Assembly: GCF_010365105.1 (NCBI RefSeq)
Contig: NZ_JAAFGZ010000009.1
Location: 1 to 64,000, forward strand
Length of the DNA stretch: 64,000 nucleotides
Reading direction: 5' to 3'
Source: Polaromonas sp.
GTDB lineage: Bacteria > Pseudomonadota > Gammaproteobacteria > Burkholderiales > Burkholderiaceae_C
The notes under the pieces: model-generated
Database searches by the model: none
Told to the model about the DNA's origin: nothing
The model's input: only the letters and a program-made list of their open reading frames with translations
Made by a program: the position numbers and the translations under genes
In this document: in pieces, positions 54,799 through 64,000 of the stretch
Position numbering within the stretch: the first letter of the stretch is position 1
How the letters are laid out: every line of letters starts with the position of its first letter

Positions 54799-56595
54799 AT
54801 GAAGAAAAAAACCGGCCTTGCTTTTGTCTGCCTGTGCCTTGCTGCTCCGCTGGTGCTGGCGCAGGCCACGAAGCCCGAGACCCCCTCGCCCGTCAGACCC
54901 GCTGCAGTCTCGGGCCTTTCCGAAGCCAGGGCGGCGCAGGCAGCGGCGACCATTTCCCCGCTCGACGGCGAGTTGTTTTACCAGGTGCTGGTCGGCGAGC
55001 TGACGGCGCAGGAGGGAGAAGCGGCCGCAGGCTTTGCCCTGCTGCTCGACGCAGCCCGGAAAACCGGCGACGCCCAGCTTTACCAGCGGGCCACCGACAT
55101 TGCCCTGCAGGCCCGCTCCGGCGATGCGGCGTTGCAGGCCGCTCTGGCGTGGAAGCAGCAGTTGCCCGCATCCCGCGAGGCCAACCGCTATGTCCTGCAG
55201 ATCATGATTGCGCTGAACCGTGTTGCCGACAGCGTCGAGCCGCTGAAAACCGAGCTCAGGATGGTGCCCGATGCCGAGCGACTGGCCATGCTGGCGGCCA
55301 TACCGCGCATTTATGCCCGCAGCAGCGACCGCAAGCTGGCGGCCAGCGTGGTCGAGACCGCTCTGGCCGACTACCTGACCAATCCCGCCACGGCAAGCGC
55401 TGCCTGGACCACCGCCGGACGGTTGCGGTTGGCTGCGGACGACAAGCCAGGCGCCTTCGAGGCGGCCCAGCGCGGCCAGGCAGCCGATCCGCGCGCCGAA
55501 GGCCCGGTCGTGGTGGCGCTCGAACTGATCGATCCGAAACGGCCCGAAGCCGAGGCGCTGGTCAGAAACTACCTGGCCGGTGGCCAGAGCCCATCCACAG
55601 CGCTGCCTGAAATTCGCATGGCCTATGCCCGCGTGCTGCTTGATGCGCAACGCTATGCCGAAGCCACCGCACAACTGCAGATCGTGACGCGCGAAAAGCC
55701 CGACTACCCGGAAGGCTGGCTGGTGCTCGGTTCGCTGCAGTTGCAGGACAACCAGCAGGCGGCCGCACAGGCCTCGCTGGAACGCTATGTTGCGCTGGCC
55801 GGGCAGACGCCGCAGGCCGAACGCAACCCCGGCCTGGCGCAGGCCTATCTGTCGCTGTCGCAACTGGCCGAAAAGCGCAAGGACTACGCGGCGGCCGAAA
55901 GCTGGCTCGGCAAGATTGAAAACGCCGCCGACCTGATGCAGGCTCAAACCCGCCGCGCCTCGATCCTGGCCAGCCAGGGAAAAATCGAGGAAGGCCGCAG
56001 CCTGATTCGGGCGCTGCCCGAACGCACACCTGAAGAAGCGCGGCTGAAACTCAACGCCGAAGTCGGCCTGCTGCGCGAGTTCAAGCAGTTCCGCCAGGCC
56101 CATGAACTTCTGGCGCAGGCACTGGTCAAAACGCCCGAAGATACCGACCTGCTGTACGAGCAGTCGATGGTGGCTGAAAAGCTCGGGATGCCTGACGAAA
56201 TGGAGCGGCTGCTGCGCCAGGTGATCCAGCTCAAGCCAGATTACCACCATGCCTACAACGCGCTGGGCTATTCACTGGCCGATCGCAATGTCCGGCTCTC
56301 TGAAGCCCGCGATCTGATCCGCAAGGCGGTCGAATTCGCACCGGCCGACCCCTTCATCCAGGACAGCCTGGGATGGGTCGAATTTCGCCTGGGCAACTCG
56401 CTTGAAGCGGTTCGGATTTTCGAGGCCGCCTACAAGGCCAGGCCCGACGCTGAAATTGCCGCGCACTTCGGCGAAGTGCTCTGGAGCCTGGGGCAGCGAG
56501 ACCGCGCCCTGGCCATGTGGAAAGAAGGCCAGCTCATCAACGCTGACAATGAAACGCTGCTTGAGACGCTCAAACGCCTCAAGGTGACGCCATAA
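54799..56595 (+). CDS. tetratricopeptide-repeat protein, secreted
   Basis: 598 residues from ATG 54799, with a signal peptide ([20 protein letters not shown], likely cut after LAQA), so periplasmic. TPR-like helices run through most of the protein; the clearest lie at the C-terminus ([57 protein letters not shown]). The frame is open upstream but that part lies opposite mutM. It is placed directly before lolB in Burkholderiales, suggesting a role in outer-membrane biogenesis; the partner is unknown. Confidence 0.9.
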   Translation: MKKKTGLAFVCLCLAAPLVLAQATKPETPSPVRPAAVSGLSEARAAQAAATISPLDGELFYQVLVGELTAQEGEAAAGFALLLDAARKTGDAQLYQRATDIALQARSGDAALQAALAWKQQLPASREANRYVLQIMIALNRVADSVEPLKTELRMVPDAERLAMLAAIPRIYARSSDRKLAASVVETALADYLTNPATASAAWTTAGRLRLAADDKPGAFEAAQRGQAADPRAEGPVVVALELIDPKRPEAEALVRNYLAGGQSPSTALPEIRMAYARVLLDAQRYAEATAQLQIVTREKPDYPEGWLVLGSLQLQDNQQAAAQASLERYVALAGQTPQAERNPGLAQAYLSLSQLAEKRKDYAAAESWLGKIENAADLMQAQTRRASILASQGKIEEGRSLIRALPERTPEEARLKLNAEVGLLREFKQFRQAHELLAQALVKTPEDTDLLYEQSMVAEKLGMPDEMERLLRQVIQLKPDYHHAYNALGYSLADRNVRLSEARDLIRKAVEFAPADPFIQDSLGWVEFRLGNSLEAVRIFEAAYKARPDAEIAAHFGEVLWSLGQRDRALAMWKEGQLINADNETLLETLKRLKVTP

Positions 56596-56609
56596 AACAG
56601 GGATTTGCC

Positions 56610-57122
56610 TTGCACTTCACCCACCGGCTGCGCGCCCTGCTTCTTCATGGATTCATTTTTGCTACACTTTTAATAGCTGGTTGCGCCCGTCCGGTAAGCG
56701 GTACAGCCTTAAATAGCCTAAAAAACGAGTTCTGGACAGGGCGTATCAGCCTGAATGTCAAAAGCGAGCCCGAGCAGTCTTTTTCGGCCGGCTTTGAACT
56801 CAAGGGCCGGTCTGAGCGCGGCGAGCTGACGCTGATCAGTCCGCTGGGCAATGTGCTCGGCGTGCTGCGCTGGGCACCCGGCGAAGCAGAACTGGATACA
56901 GGAAACCGCAACATCCAGCGCTTTGAATCCGTCGATGCGCTGATGGCACAGGCCACGGGCGCAGCCGTTCCGCTGGGTGCGCTGTTCGCCTGGCTGCAGG
57001 GGGACAACGCGACAGCCAGTGGCTGGTCAGCCGATCTGTCAAGGCAAAGTGAAGGCCGCATCGCCGCCACCCGGATGCAGCCCATGCCTCAGGCATACCT
57101 TCGTGTCGTGCTCGACCAGTAA
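56610..57122 (+). CDS. lolB: outer-membrane lipoprotein receptor LolB
   Basis: Receives lipoproteins from LolA and inserts them in the outer membrane. 170 residues from TTG 56610, lipobox LLIAGC (Cys25), FWTGRISLNVKSEPEQSFSA and ELTLISPLGNVLGVLRW are family-typical. The part of the gene coding for the end of the signal peptide coincides with a GCTA...ATAGC repeat (56661-56677). It lies between the TPR gene and ispE, a conserved order. Confidence 0.9.
   Translation: MHFTHRLRALLLHGFIFATLLIAGCARPVSGTALNSLKNEFWTGRISLNVKSEPEQSFSAGFELKGRSERGELTLISPLGNVLGVLRWAPGEAELDTGNRNIQRFESVDALMAQATGAAVPLGALFAWLQGDNATASGWSADLSRQSEGRIAATRMQPMPQAYLRVVLDQ
56661..56677. repeat. GCTA/ATAGC repeat inside lolB signal-peptide coding region
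   Basis: GCTACACTTTTAATAGC has the 17-base length and outer arms of the dispersed palindrome. It codes for the residues ATLLIA of the lipoprotein signal. All other copies seen are intergenic. Confidence 0.5.
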
Positions 57123-57166
57123 CACCCTGCCCGCCTGACCGGCTCACTGTTTTGAAGGTTTCCAGC

Positions 57167-58060
57167 GTGACCCGCTTTCCTGTTTCCTCGCAGCCCCTCA
57201 AGGCGATATACGACGTGCCAGCGCCGGCCAAGCTCAACCTGTTCCTGCACATCACGGGCCGCCGGCCCGACGGCTACCATTTGCTGCAATCGGTTTTCAT
57301 GCTGATTGACTGGTGCGACACGCTGCATTTTGAGCTGCGCACCGACGGGCAGATCAGCCGCACCGACCTGAAAAGCGCCGACGGTACCGATTCCGAAACG
57401 CTGCCGGCCGAAGACCTGGCCGTGCGCGCCGCCCGCGCCTTGCAGGCGGCCTGCGGTACGCCCCTGGGCGTTCACATCGGTCTGGAAAAAAATATTCCAT
57501 CGCAGGCCGGCATGGGCGGCGGCTCATCCGATGCGGCCAGTTGCCTGCTCGCGCTGCAGAGACTTTGGGGCGTTCGACTGCCGGAAAAAGACCTGCGAGC
57601 CCTGGCGCTTTCACTGGGCGCGGACGTTCCTTTCTTCCTTTCGGGAGGCCATGCCTGGGTCGAGGGGATTGGCGAGAAAATCACCCCGCTGGCCTTGCCA
57701 TCGGCACGGTTTTTGGTGGTCAAAACACCTGCTGGCGTGTCAACACCAGAAATTTTCAACGCACCGGGGCTAAAACGTGACACCGGGACTGCTACAATGC
57801 TAGGCTTTGCTGCATATGCTGATGGACAGGTTTTTAAATTTGGCCATAACGACTTGCAGCCGGTAGCGCAAAAGCTTTGCCCGCAGATTGACCAGTCACT
57901 TGAGTGGTTAGAATCGCAGCAGCTTTCAGGACGCATGACCGGCTCGGGAAGTGCTGTATTTGCACAGATTTTTGAAGATGCCGACTTGGCAGACGCTCCT
58001 GGCGACTGGCTGACTCGCAAATGCAGAAATCTGGAGATGCATCCCCTGGCAGGTTGGTAA
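57167..58060 (+). CDS. ispE: 4-diphosphocytidyl-2-C-methyl-D-erythritol kinase
   Basis: ATP-dependent kinase of the MEP isoprenoid pathway. 297 residues from GTG 57167, which follows AAGG by nine bases; TTG 57152 without a ribosome site is the alternative. GHMP-kinase signatures: PAPAKLNLFLHITGRRPDGYH and NIPSQAGMGGGSSDAASCLL, then LGADVPFFLSGGHAWVEGIG. GRMTGSGSAVFAQIF is the third motif. It sits between lolB and tRNA-Gln. Confidence 0.95.
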   Translation: MTRFPVSSQPLKAIYDVPAPAKLNLFLHITGRRPDGYHLLQSVFMLIDWCDTLHFELRTDGQISRTDLKSADGTDSETLPAEDLAVRAARALQAACGTPLGVHIGLEKNIPSQAGMGGGSSDAASCLLALQRLWGVRLPEKDLRALALSLGADVPFFLSGGHAWVEGIGEKITPLALPSARFLVVKTPAGVSTPEIFNAPGLKRDTGTATMLGFAAYADGQVFKFGHNDLQPVAQKLCPQIDQSLEWLESQQLSGRMTGSGSAVFAQIFEDADLADAPGDWLTRKCRNLEMHPLAGW

Positions 58061-58135
58061 ACTACCGGCTTCCTGGGACGCAATTAGCAAGCAACGGTTA
58101 TAGGTCGGTTGTTGGCAACAACAATTGTCCTGTGT

Positions 58136-58212
58136 AGGGGTGTCGCCAAGTTGGTTAAGGCACTGGATTTTGATTCCAGCATTCGCAGGTTCGAATCCTT
58201 CCACCCCTGCCA
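58136..58212 (+). tRNA. tRNA-Gln (anticodon TTG)
   Basis: 77-base cloverleaf with encoded CCA. Acceptor AGGGGTG pairs with CACCCCT, discriminator G, anticodon stem CTGGA/TCCAG with loop TTTTGAT (anticodon TTG), T-arm GTTCGAATC. Position between ispE and prs is conserved in Burkholderiales. Confidence 0.96.
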
Positions 58213-58218
58213 AATTTC

Positions 58219-58298
58219 CAGACCTGCCAGTCGCAGGTCTGAGTTGATCCAGGCGCCGCATGATTGCGGCGCTTCCAGACCCGCAAGTGGCGGGTCTG
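58219..58298 (+). terminator. three successive hairpins after tRNA-Gln
   Basis: Stem 1 is CAGACCTGC/GCAGGTCTG (58219-58241), stem 2 GCGCCGCA/TGCGGCGC (58253-58272), stem 3 CAGACCCGC/GCGGGTCTG (58276-58298), the last followed by TGTGTTTT. Stems 1 and 3 are near copies of each other. The last hairpin is probably a terminator for the tRNA transcript; the first two could be processing or protective structures. They may also affect the prs leader. Confidence 0.7.
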
Positions 58299-58427
58299 TG
58301 TGTTTTGAAAGACTGCAACGCAATTCACTGCCAAGTCCGCGTTGCACATTACTTTCAGTGCGTATTTTGCTTCGATAAATAGTTCACTCCACTTCCAAGT
58401 CCGTCCGCAGCTGGACTTCATACGCAA

Positions 58428-59402
58428 ATGCACCACCCTGACTTCATGGTTTTCACCGGCAATGCCAATCCTGGCCTGGCCGAAGAAATTGCCCAGAACC
58501 TTGGCATCTCGCTGGGCACTGCCCACGTAGGACGATTTTCAGATGGTGAAGTCACCGTCGAAATCCAGCAAAACGTCCGCGCCCGCGACGTGTTCGTCGT
58601 GCAGTCCACCTGTGCGCCGACCAATGACAACCTGATGGAACTGCTGATAATGGTGGACGCGCTCAAGCGCTCATCGGCTGACCAGATCGCCGCCGTGATC
58701 CCTTACTTCGGCTATGCCCGGCAGGACCGCCGCCCGCGTTCGGCGCGGGTTCCCATCACCGCCAAGGTGGTTGCCAACATGCTGCAGGCCGTAGGCGTGA
58801 CCCGCGTCCTGACCATGGACCTGCATGCCGACCAGATCCAGGGATTTTTTGACATTCCGGTGGACAACATCTATGCCTCCCCCGTGTTGCTGGGCGACCT
58901 GCGGCAGAAAAACTACACCGACCTGATGGTGGTGTCGCCCGACGTCGGCGGCGTGGTGCGCGCCCGTGCGCTGGCCAAGCAGCTCGGCTGCGACATGGCG
59001 ATCATCGACAAGCGCCGTCCCAAGGCCAATGTGTCCGAAGTCATGCATGTGATTGGCGACATCGAAGGCCGCAACTGCGTGATCATGGACGACATGATCG
59101 ACACCGCCGGCACGCTGGTCAAGGCGGCCGAAGTACTGAAAGAGCGCGGCGCCAAGAAGGTTTACGCCTATTGCACCCATCCGATTTTCTCGGGGCCGGC
59201 CATCGAGCGCATCACGCAGGGCGATGCACTCGATGAAGTCGTGGTCACCAACACCATTCCGCTGAGCGCCAACGCACTGGCCTGCAAAAAAATTCGCCAG
59301 CTCTCCGTGGCACCGCTGATCGCTGAAACCATGCAGCGCATCGCCAAGGGAGAGTCGGTCATGAGTTTGTTCTCGGATCAAGACCAGCCCGATCTGATTT
59401 GA
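58428..59402 (+). CDS. prs: ribose-phosphate diphosphokinase
   Basis: Makes PRPP from ribose 5-phosphate and ATP, for nucleotides, His, Trp and NAD. 324 residues. [39 protein letters not shown]-binding [20 protein letters not shown] (Arg/His), [17 protein letters not shown] and the PRPP loop [10 protein letters not shown] are present. ATG 58428 is the earliest likely start. rplY follows after 114 bases. Confidence 0.95.
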   Translation: MHHPDFMVFTGNANPGLAEEIAQNLGISLGTAHVGRFSDGEVTVEIQQNVRARDVFVVQSTCAPTNDNLMELLIMVDALKRSSADQIAAVIPYFGYARQDRRPRSARVPITAKVVANMLQAVGVTRVLTMDLHADQIQGFFDIPVDNIYASPVLLGDLRQKNYTDLMVVSPDVGGVVRARALAKQLGCDMAIIDKRRPKANVSEVMHVIGDIEGRNCVIMDDMIDTAGTLVKAAEVLKERGAKKVYAYCTHPIFSGPAIERITQGDALDEVVVTNTIPLSANALACKKIRQLSVAPLIAETMQRIAKGESVMSLFSDQDQPDLI

Positions 59403-59516
59403 TCTGAAGCAAAAAAGCCGGCTGCACAGCCACGGGACCTTGCGAGGTTTCCAGCCTGGGCAGTCTTTTGAAGTCAGGGTGAGACTGGTCGCGGTCCGCC
59501 CATTTTGGAGAAGATT

Positions 59517-60173
59517 ATGAAATTCGTCGCTTTTGAGCGCGCAAAGCAGGGCACGGGTGCGAGCCGCCGTCTCCGCATCACCGGCCGTACGCCCGGTATC
59601 GTTTATGGCGGCACCGCCGAGCCGATCCTGATCGAAATCGATCACAACGCCTTGTGGCACGCCATCAAGAAGGAAGCTTTCCACGGCTCCATCCTGGAAA
59701 TGGAACTGGCCGGCAAGGAACACAAGGTTCTCCTGCGTGACCTGCAAATGCACCCCTACAAGCAGCAAGTCCAGCACATCGACTTCCAGCGCGTCGAAGC
59801 CCGCACCCGCATGACCGTGAAAGTGCCCGTGCATTTCAGCGGTGAAGAAGAATCTCCAGCCTTCAAAACGGAAAACTGCCTCGTCACCCACGTGCTGACC
59901 GAGATGACGGTTTCCTGCTTCCCTGCCGACATTCCCGACTTCATCGCTGTCGACCTCGGCGGCCTGACCAAGGGCAAGTCGCTGCACGTCAAGGACGTCG
60001 TCCTGCCAAAGGGTGTGAAAGCCGCTCTCAAGGGACAGGTCAATCCGGTCATGGTCTCGGTGACGCCGATTGTCGAAGAAGTCGAAGCCGCACCTGTCGA
60101 GGCTGTGGATCCCAAAGCCAAACCCGGCGCAAAGGGCGGCAAGCCCGCAGCAAAACCTGCAGCCAAGAAGTAA
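59517..60173 (+). CDS. rplY: 50S ribosomal protein L25 (CTC form)
   Basis: 5S rRNA-binding ribosomal protein of the long CTC type, 218 residues from ATG 59517 (GGAG site). N-terminal L25 domain: MKFVAFERAKQGTGASRRLR and GRTPGIVYGG, then QMHPYKQQVQHIDFQRV; a C-terminal TL5-like beta domain (about 100-195) and an Ala/Lys/Pro-rich tail. Between prs and pth, the standard order. Confidence 0.95.
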   Translation: MKFVAFERAKQGTGASRRLRITGRTPGIVYGGTAEPILIEIDHNALWHAIKKEAFHGSILEMELAGKEHKVLLRDLQMHPYKQQVQHIDFQRVEARTRMTVKVPVHFSGEEESPAFKTENCLVTHVLTEMTVSCFPADIPDFIAVDLGGLTKGKSLHVKDVVLPKGVKAALKGQVNPVMVSVTPIVEEVEAAPVEAVDPKAKPGAKGGKPAAKPAAKK

Positions 60174-60219
60174 TTCCCGGCTTGCGGCACCGGCCTGAAA
60201 AGGTCGTGCCCAGGAAAGC

Positions 60220-60254
60220 GGCCCTTTTCCTTTCACAAGGTCAAGGGCCTTTTT
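60220..60254 (+). terminator. probable rho-independent terminator after rplY
   Basis: GGCCCTT (60220-60226) pairs with AAGGGCC (60243-60249), followed by TTTTTC; the 16-base loop may fold further (CCTTT/AAGG). It lies between the rplY stop and pth. Confidence 0.65.
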
Positions 60255-60312
60255 CATGCGCGGAGGCTTCTGCTACTCTGTACCGCCCTCCCCTTTTTTT
60301 ATTGCACACCCC

Positions 60313-60966
60313 ATGATCAAGCTGTTTGTCGGCCTGGGCAACCCAGGCCCGGATTACGAAGCGACGCGCCACAACGCCGGCTTCTGGTGGATAGACGCGC
60401 TCTCGCAGGAACTGAAGGCGCCACTCAGCCTCGACAAGAATTACCACGGCCAGGTGGCCCGCACCACGGTCAACGGCCAGACCGTCTGGCTGCTCAAGCC
60501 GCTGACCTTCATGAATCTGTCGGGCAAGTCGGTGGCATCGCTGGCGCGTTTTTTCAAGATTTCCCCCGGCGAGGTGCTGGTCGCGCATGACGAACTCGAC
60601 ATCGTTCCCGGCCAGGTCAAGCTCAAGTTCGGCGGCAGCCATGCCGGGCATAACGGCCTGCGTGACATTCATGCGCAACTGGGCTCGGCCGACTACTGGC
60701 GCCTGCGCATTGGCGTGGGCCACCCGGGCGTGAAGGCCGAAGTCATCAACTGGGTGCTGAAAAAGCCTTCGCAGGAACACCGCGCCGCCATCGAGGACTG
60801 CATCGCGCGCAGCCTGAAAGCGGTTCCCGACCTGCTCAGGGGCGAGATGGAAAAGGCCACGATGCTGATTCACACCAACCAGCCGCCACGCCCGAAACCT
60901 CCCCGTCCAGCGTCGATACCAGATGCTGCGACCGACACGGCCGCAAGCGTATCAAGGCCGGTGTAG
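60313..60966 (+). CDS. pth: peptidyl-tRNA hydrolase
   Basis: Frees tRNA from prematurely released peptidyl-tRNA. 217 residues. Asn10 and catalytic His20 in [19 protein letters not shown], Asp in [12 protein letters not shown], and [13 protein letters not shown] are present. The last 25 residues are Pro/Ala-rich and outside the fold. Confidence 0.95.
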   Translation: MIKLFVGLGNPGPDYEATRHNAGFWWIDALSQELKAPLSLDKNYHGQVARTTVNGQTVWLLKPLTFMNLSGKSVASLARFFKISPGEVLVAHDELDIVPGQVKLKFGGSHAGHNGLRDIHAQLGSADYWRLRIGVGHPGVKAEVINWVLKKPSQEHRAAIEDCIARSLKAVPDLLRGEMEKATMLIHTNQPPRPKPPRPASIPDAATDTAASVSRPV

Positions 60967-60995
60967 CACTTACTATTATTTTGATAGCTGCTTGC
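60967..60995. repeat. degenerate GCTAT palindrome
   Basis: ACTATTATTTTGATAGCTGCTTGC, directly after the pth stop, resembles the dispersed element, with one clear arm (ATAGC) and one degenerate arm. Confidence 0.45.
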
Positions 60996-61052
60996 ACATA
61001 CTGACTGTGCGAAAAGTGCCTATTTGATGCATGAAATACAGCGCCAGAGGCC

Positions 61053-61824
<772 letters not shown>

Positions 61825-61920
61825 GGGCCGAATTATGCCCTTGCACCCTGCCCGGGCCGTCAGCGCAGCGGGTCTGACCCTGACGTTCATGCGGACGCTT
61901 GAGGCGTCTACACGAAGAAT

Positions 61921-62595
61921 TTAAGCAGGCAGAGGCTCCGCCGGTTGGTCGCTTTTGACCAGCAAATGAAAATGCACCGCGCCGGCCTTGGCGCTGCGGT
62001 GAACCTTGAGCCCCAGCGGCAGCAGATCGTCATCCTGCCAGACGCGTGGCGCTTCCAGGTACACCAGGCCGGTCGGGCTGATAGCCTGGGCAGCAGCCTT
62101 GAGCGCCGGCTCGAACACACTGGAGTCGAAAGGCGGGTCGATCAACACCAGCTGCATGCTGCCGGCGTCCAGCCGCTTGAGCGCGCTCAGACCGTCGCCG
62201 CGCTCAATCCGCACCGTGCCGGCCTTTAGCCTGGCCTGCACCGCCTTGAGCTGCACGACCAGCCCTGGGTCCTGCTCGCATAACAGCACGTCGGCGGCGC
62301 CGCGCGAGGCGGCCTCGAAGCCCAGCACGCCGGTGCCGGCAAACACGTCGGCACAGCGCCAGCCGGTCAGGTCCTGGCCGAGCCAGTTGAACAGGGTTTC
62401 GCGCACCCGGTCGGGCGTGGGGCGCAGACCGGGATGATTGGGAACCGTGAGCTTGGTGCGCCGGTACTGCCCGCCAATGATGCGGATTTCGCCGGACGGC
62501 TTGAGGTGGGCGGTGCCCTTGGGCTTGACGGTGTGGGCCTTGGCCGAAGGCTTGGGCGCCGTCTCGGGAGCGATGGGTTTGGGTGTGTATTTCAT
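61921..62595 (-). CDS. rsmD: 16S rRNA (guanine(966)-N(2))-methyltransferase
   Basis: 224 residues. A Pro/Lys/Ala-rich extension (about 1-33) precedes the core IRIIGGQYRRTKLTVPNHPG, then LRPTPDRVRETLFNWL. SAM-binding DVFAGTGVLGFEAASRGA and catalytic DPPFDSSVF are present. ATG 62595 overlaps the M16 stop by 4 bases. coaD follows after 96 bases; rsmD-coaD adjacency is widespread. Confidence 0.94.
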   Translation of the reverse strand: MKYTPKPIAPETAPKPSAKAHTVKPKGTAHLKPSGEIRIIGGQYRRTKLTVPNHPGLRPTPDRVRETLFNWLGQDLTGWRCADVFAGTGVLGFEAASRGAADVLLCEQDPGLVVQLKAVQARLKAGTVRIERGDGLSALKRLDAGSMQLVLIDPPFDSSVFEPALKAAAQAISPTGLVYLEAPRVWQDDDLLPLGLKVHRSAKAGAVHFHLLVKSDQPAEPLPA

Positions 62596-64000
62596 TTTGC
62601 GGCTCCGAGAATAACAGTCACCATTTTGTCGGGCTGAAGCTTGCGCGCAAAAGCCGCCTTGATGTCGGCCACGCTGACTTTTTCGACCTGCTGCGTCCAG
62701 GTGTCGAGGTAGTCGAGCGGCAAGTCGTTCCAGGCAATGCCGGCCAGGTTGCCCAGCAGCTTGCGGTTGCTGTCGATGCGCAGCGCAAAGCCGCCGACCA
62801 GGTTGTCCTTGGCGGCCTTCAGTTCTGCTTCGGTCGGGCCGCTGGCGACAAAGTCCCTGACCACCTGGCGGGCAATCTGGACCGCCTGCGCCGCCTGGTC
62901 GGGTCGGGTCTGCAGGCCGACGGTGAAGCTGCCGGCATGCAGACCCGGTGAAAACGAGCTGGAAATGCCGTAGGTCAGGCCGCGTTTTTCGCGTACTTCA
63001 TTGGTCAGGCGCGAGACGAAACCGCCGCCGCCCAGAATGTAGTTGCCGACCGTCAGCGGGAAGTAGTCGGGGTCGGCACGCTTGAAACCGGGCTGACCGA
63101 TCAGCACATGCGCCTGCGCCGACTCAAAGGGAATGGTGATGTCTTCTGCCTGCGCAAGCGGCGCCACGTCGGGCACAGCCGGGAGCGGCGGCAGGCTGGC
63201 GCAGGGCACTGCGGGCAGGCGCGACAGCAAGCGCGCCGCCATGGCATCGGCCTGCGCCCGGGTCACGGCGCCCACCAGACTGACGCGGGCGCGGCAGGCC
63301 ACCACGCCGGCGGCATGCGCGGCCTGTAAATCCGCCACGCTGATGTTCGCCAGCGTGGCTTCGGTCATTTCATAGCCATACGGATGGCTGCCATACACCG
63401 CCTTCGCATAGGCCCGGCCCACCACGCTGCCCGGACGGGTATAGGACTCCTTGAGCGCAGCATCCAGGCGCTGGCGTTCGCGCTGCCAGACCGCATCGGG
63501 ATAGGCCGGCTCGGCGATCTGGCGCGCTGCCAGCGCCACGGCCTGGTCGAGCAGCGCCGGGTCGGTCAGCGAGCGCAGTGAAAAGCTCATGCGATCGGAT
63601 GAAGCGTTGGCGCCGAACTGGCCGCCCAGATCAGCCCAGGCTTCGCCCAGGGCATTTTCATCGAGTGCTGAGTCCATGGCCCCCACGCTTGTCGCTTCGC
63701 GTACTGCGCTGCCCCCCGAGGGGGCTGCTGCGCCTGCAGTCCGGCCAAGCCGGTCCTGCGGCCCCTGCTGGTGGGGAGGGGAAGCCCGCACGCCTTTTTC
63801 CAGCATGTTCGCCGTCATGCTTGCCAGGCCGGCCTGTGCGGGCGGGTCGCGCCGGCTGCCCGCATCAAAATCTATTTGCACATCGACCATCGCGATGGCC
63901 GGGCTTTCCACCAGGTAGACCTGTGCGCCGCTGGCCTGCGTCCAATGCTGGACGGGAATCACCGCCTGCGCCGAAATGTGAACAAAAAGGCCTGTTGCGC
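62592..64000 (-). CDS. M16-family peptidase-like protein, probable non-catalytic subunit (5' end outside window)
   Basis: Open from the window end; at 63962 a GTG lies in frame, but upstream codons give LFVHISAQA, the end of a signal peptide, so the protein starts beyond 64000 and is periplasmic. The visible 460 residues cover two M16 halves. The zinc motif HxxEH is missing where expected (GLASMTANML instead), while the second half carries GGGGFVSRLTNEVREKRGLTY. Such proteins pair with an HxxEH partner, which is normally encoded just upstream. An in-frame repeat insertion lies near 63673-63789. Confidence 0.85.
   Translation of the reverse strand, partial: ATGLFVHISAQAVIPVQHWTQASGAQVYLVESPAIAMVDVQIDFDAGSRRDPPAQAGLASMTANMLEKGVRASPPHQQGPQDRLGRTAGAAAPSGGSAVREATSVGAMDSALDENALGEAWADLGGQFGANASSDRMSFSLRSLTDPALLDQAVALAARQIAEPAYPDAVWQRERQRLDAALKESYTRPGSVVGRAYAKAVYGSHPYGYEMTEATLANISVADLQAAHAAGVVACRARVSLVGAVTRAQADAMAARLLSRLPAVPCASLPPLPAVPDVAPLAQAEDITIPFESAQAHVLIGQPGFKRADPDYFPLTVGNYILGGGGFVSRLTNEVREKRGLTYGISSSFSPGLHAGSFTVGLQTRPDQAAQAVQIARQVVRDFVASGPTEAELKAAKDNLVGGFALRIDSNRKLLGNLAGIAWNDLPLDYLDTWTQQVEKVSVADIKAAFARKLQPDKMVTVILGAAK
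63673..63789. repeat. palindromic repeat inserted in frame in the M16 gene
   Basis: About 117 bases (39 codons) between the segments MLEKGVRAS and ALDENALGEAWADLGG, which are usually close in family members. The insertion contains two hairpins, GCCCCC/GGGGGC at 63711-63725 and CCGGC/GCCGG at 63741-63753, and the string GCTTCGCGTACTGCGCTGCC, which I recall as part of a repeat common between genes in Comamonadaceae. The encoded peptide is Pro/Gly/Ala-rich and probably a surface loop. Confidence 0.6.

Noticed and set aside
53860..56250. Minus-strand extension of mutM to 796 codons
   Set aside because: The added 525 codons lie opposite the TPR gene and lack family similarity; MPELPEVE at 54675 is the exact mature start required for catalysis.
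58671..60257. Long minus-strand frame over prs and rplY
   Set aside because: Mirror of two conserved housekeeping genes, no domain recognisable.

Overview
The window is about 62-65% GC, densely coded, and reads as chromosome of a betaproteobacterium of the family Comamonadaceae, most like Polaromonas or Rhodoferax. The evidence is the gene neighbourhoods (TPR protein-lolB-ispE-tRNA-Gln-prs-rplY-pth; M16 peptidase-rsmD-coaD-ferredoxin; grxC-secB-gpsA), the protein sequences, and many short GCTAT...ATAGC palindromes between genes. No prophage, insertion sequence, CRISPR array or rRNA operon was seen. The taxonomic call is an inference made without a database search.

Layout. 0-1.8 kb: end of fumarylacetoacetase and a DTW-domain tRNA modification enzyme. 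2.4-12.7 kb: a surface-polysaccharide locus. It starts with a GT14-type glycosyltransferase and a tightly packed nucleotide-sugar block (rfbF-like cytidylyltransferase, RmlC-like epimerase, COG4091-type oxidoreductase, NAD-dependent epimerase/dehydratase). After a 0.5 kb gap comes a four-gene cassette: MBOAT acyltransferase, FkbH-like HAD/GNAT protein, acyl carrier protein, and a membrane-anchored SGNH/DltD-like protein. This cassette has the logic of the dlt D-alanylation operon but with an FkbH-type loading enzyme instead of an adenylating ligase. It is the best candidate here for an undescribed system. 12.7-19.8 kb: folate, NAD, pantothenate and biotin genes (pabBC, nadC-nadA, panD, bioB) with a Na+/H+ antiporter. 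20-24 kb: an MFS exporter, a cupin and an AhpD-like protein, divergent from a MocR-type regulator. 24-34.9 kb: panB-panC, gpsA, secB, grxC, a rhodanese, gpmA, a carboxy-terminal protease, a MoeB/ThiF protein and an AsmA protein.

35.2-41.3 kb is an envelope-stress-like island: a lone receiver, a NarL-type regulator, a CHASE3 histidine kinase, then a run of small membrane or periplasmic proteins (DUF1328, DUF883, holin-like, one unknown), a ferritin-like protein and two BON lipoproteins. 41.6-45.6 kb holds a DUF429 protein, a BLUF blue-light sensor 3 bases after folE, a ClsB-type cardiolipin synthase and nudB. 45.8-50.5 kb holds a CAT-anticodon tRNA, hrcA, nadK, recN and rapZ.

50.6-54.7 kb is an apparent operon mutM - dynamin-like GTPase - mutY, which places a membrane-type GTPase between the two glycosylases of the 8-oxoguanine repair system. 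54.8-61 kb is the lolB/ispE/prs/pth block with tRNA-Gln. 61-64 kb runs on the minus strand from an M16 peptidase (cut by the window end, carrying an in-frame repeat insertion) through rsmD and coaD to a 2[4Fe-4S] ferredoxin.
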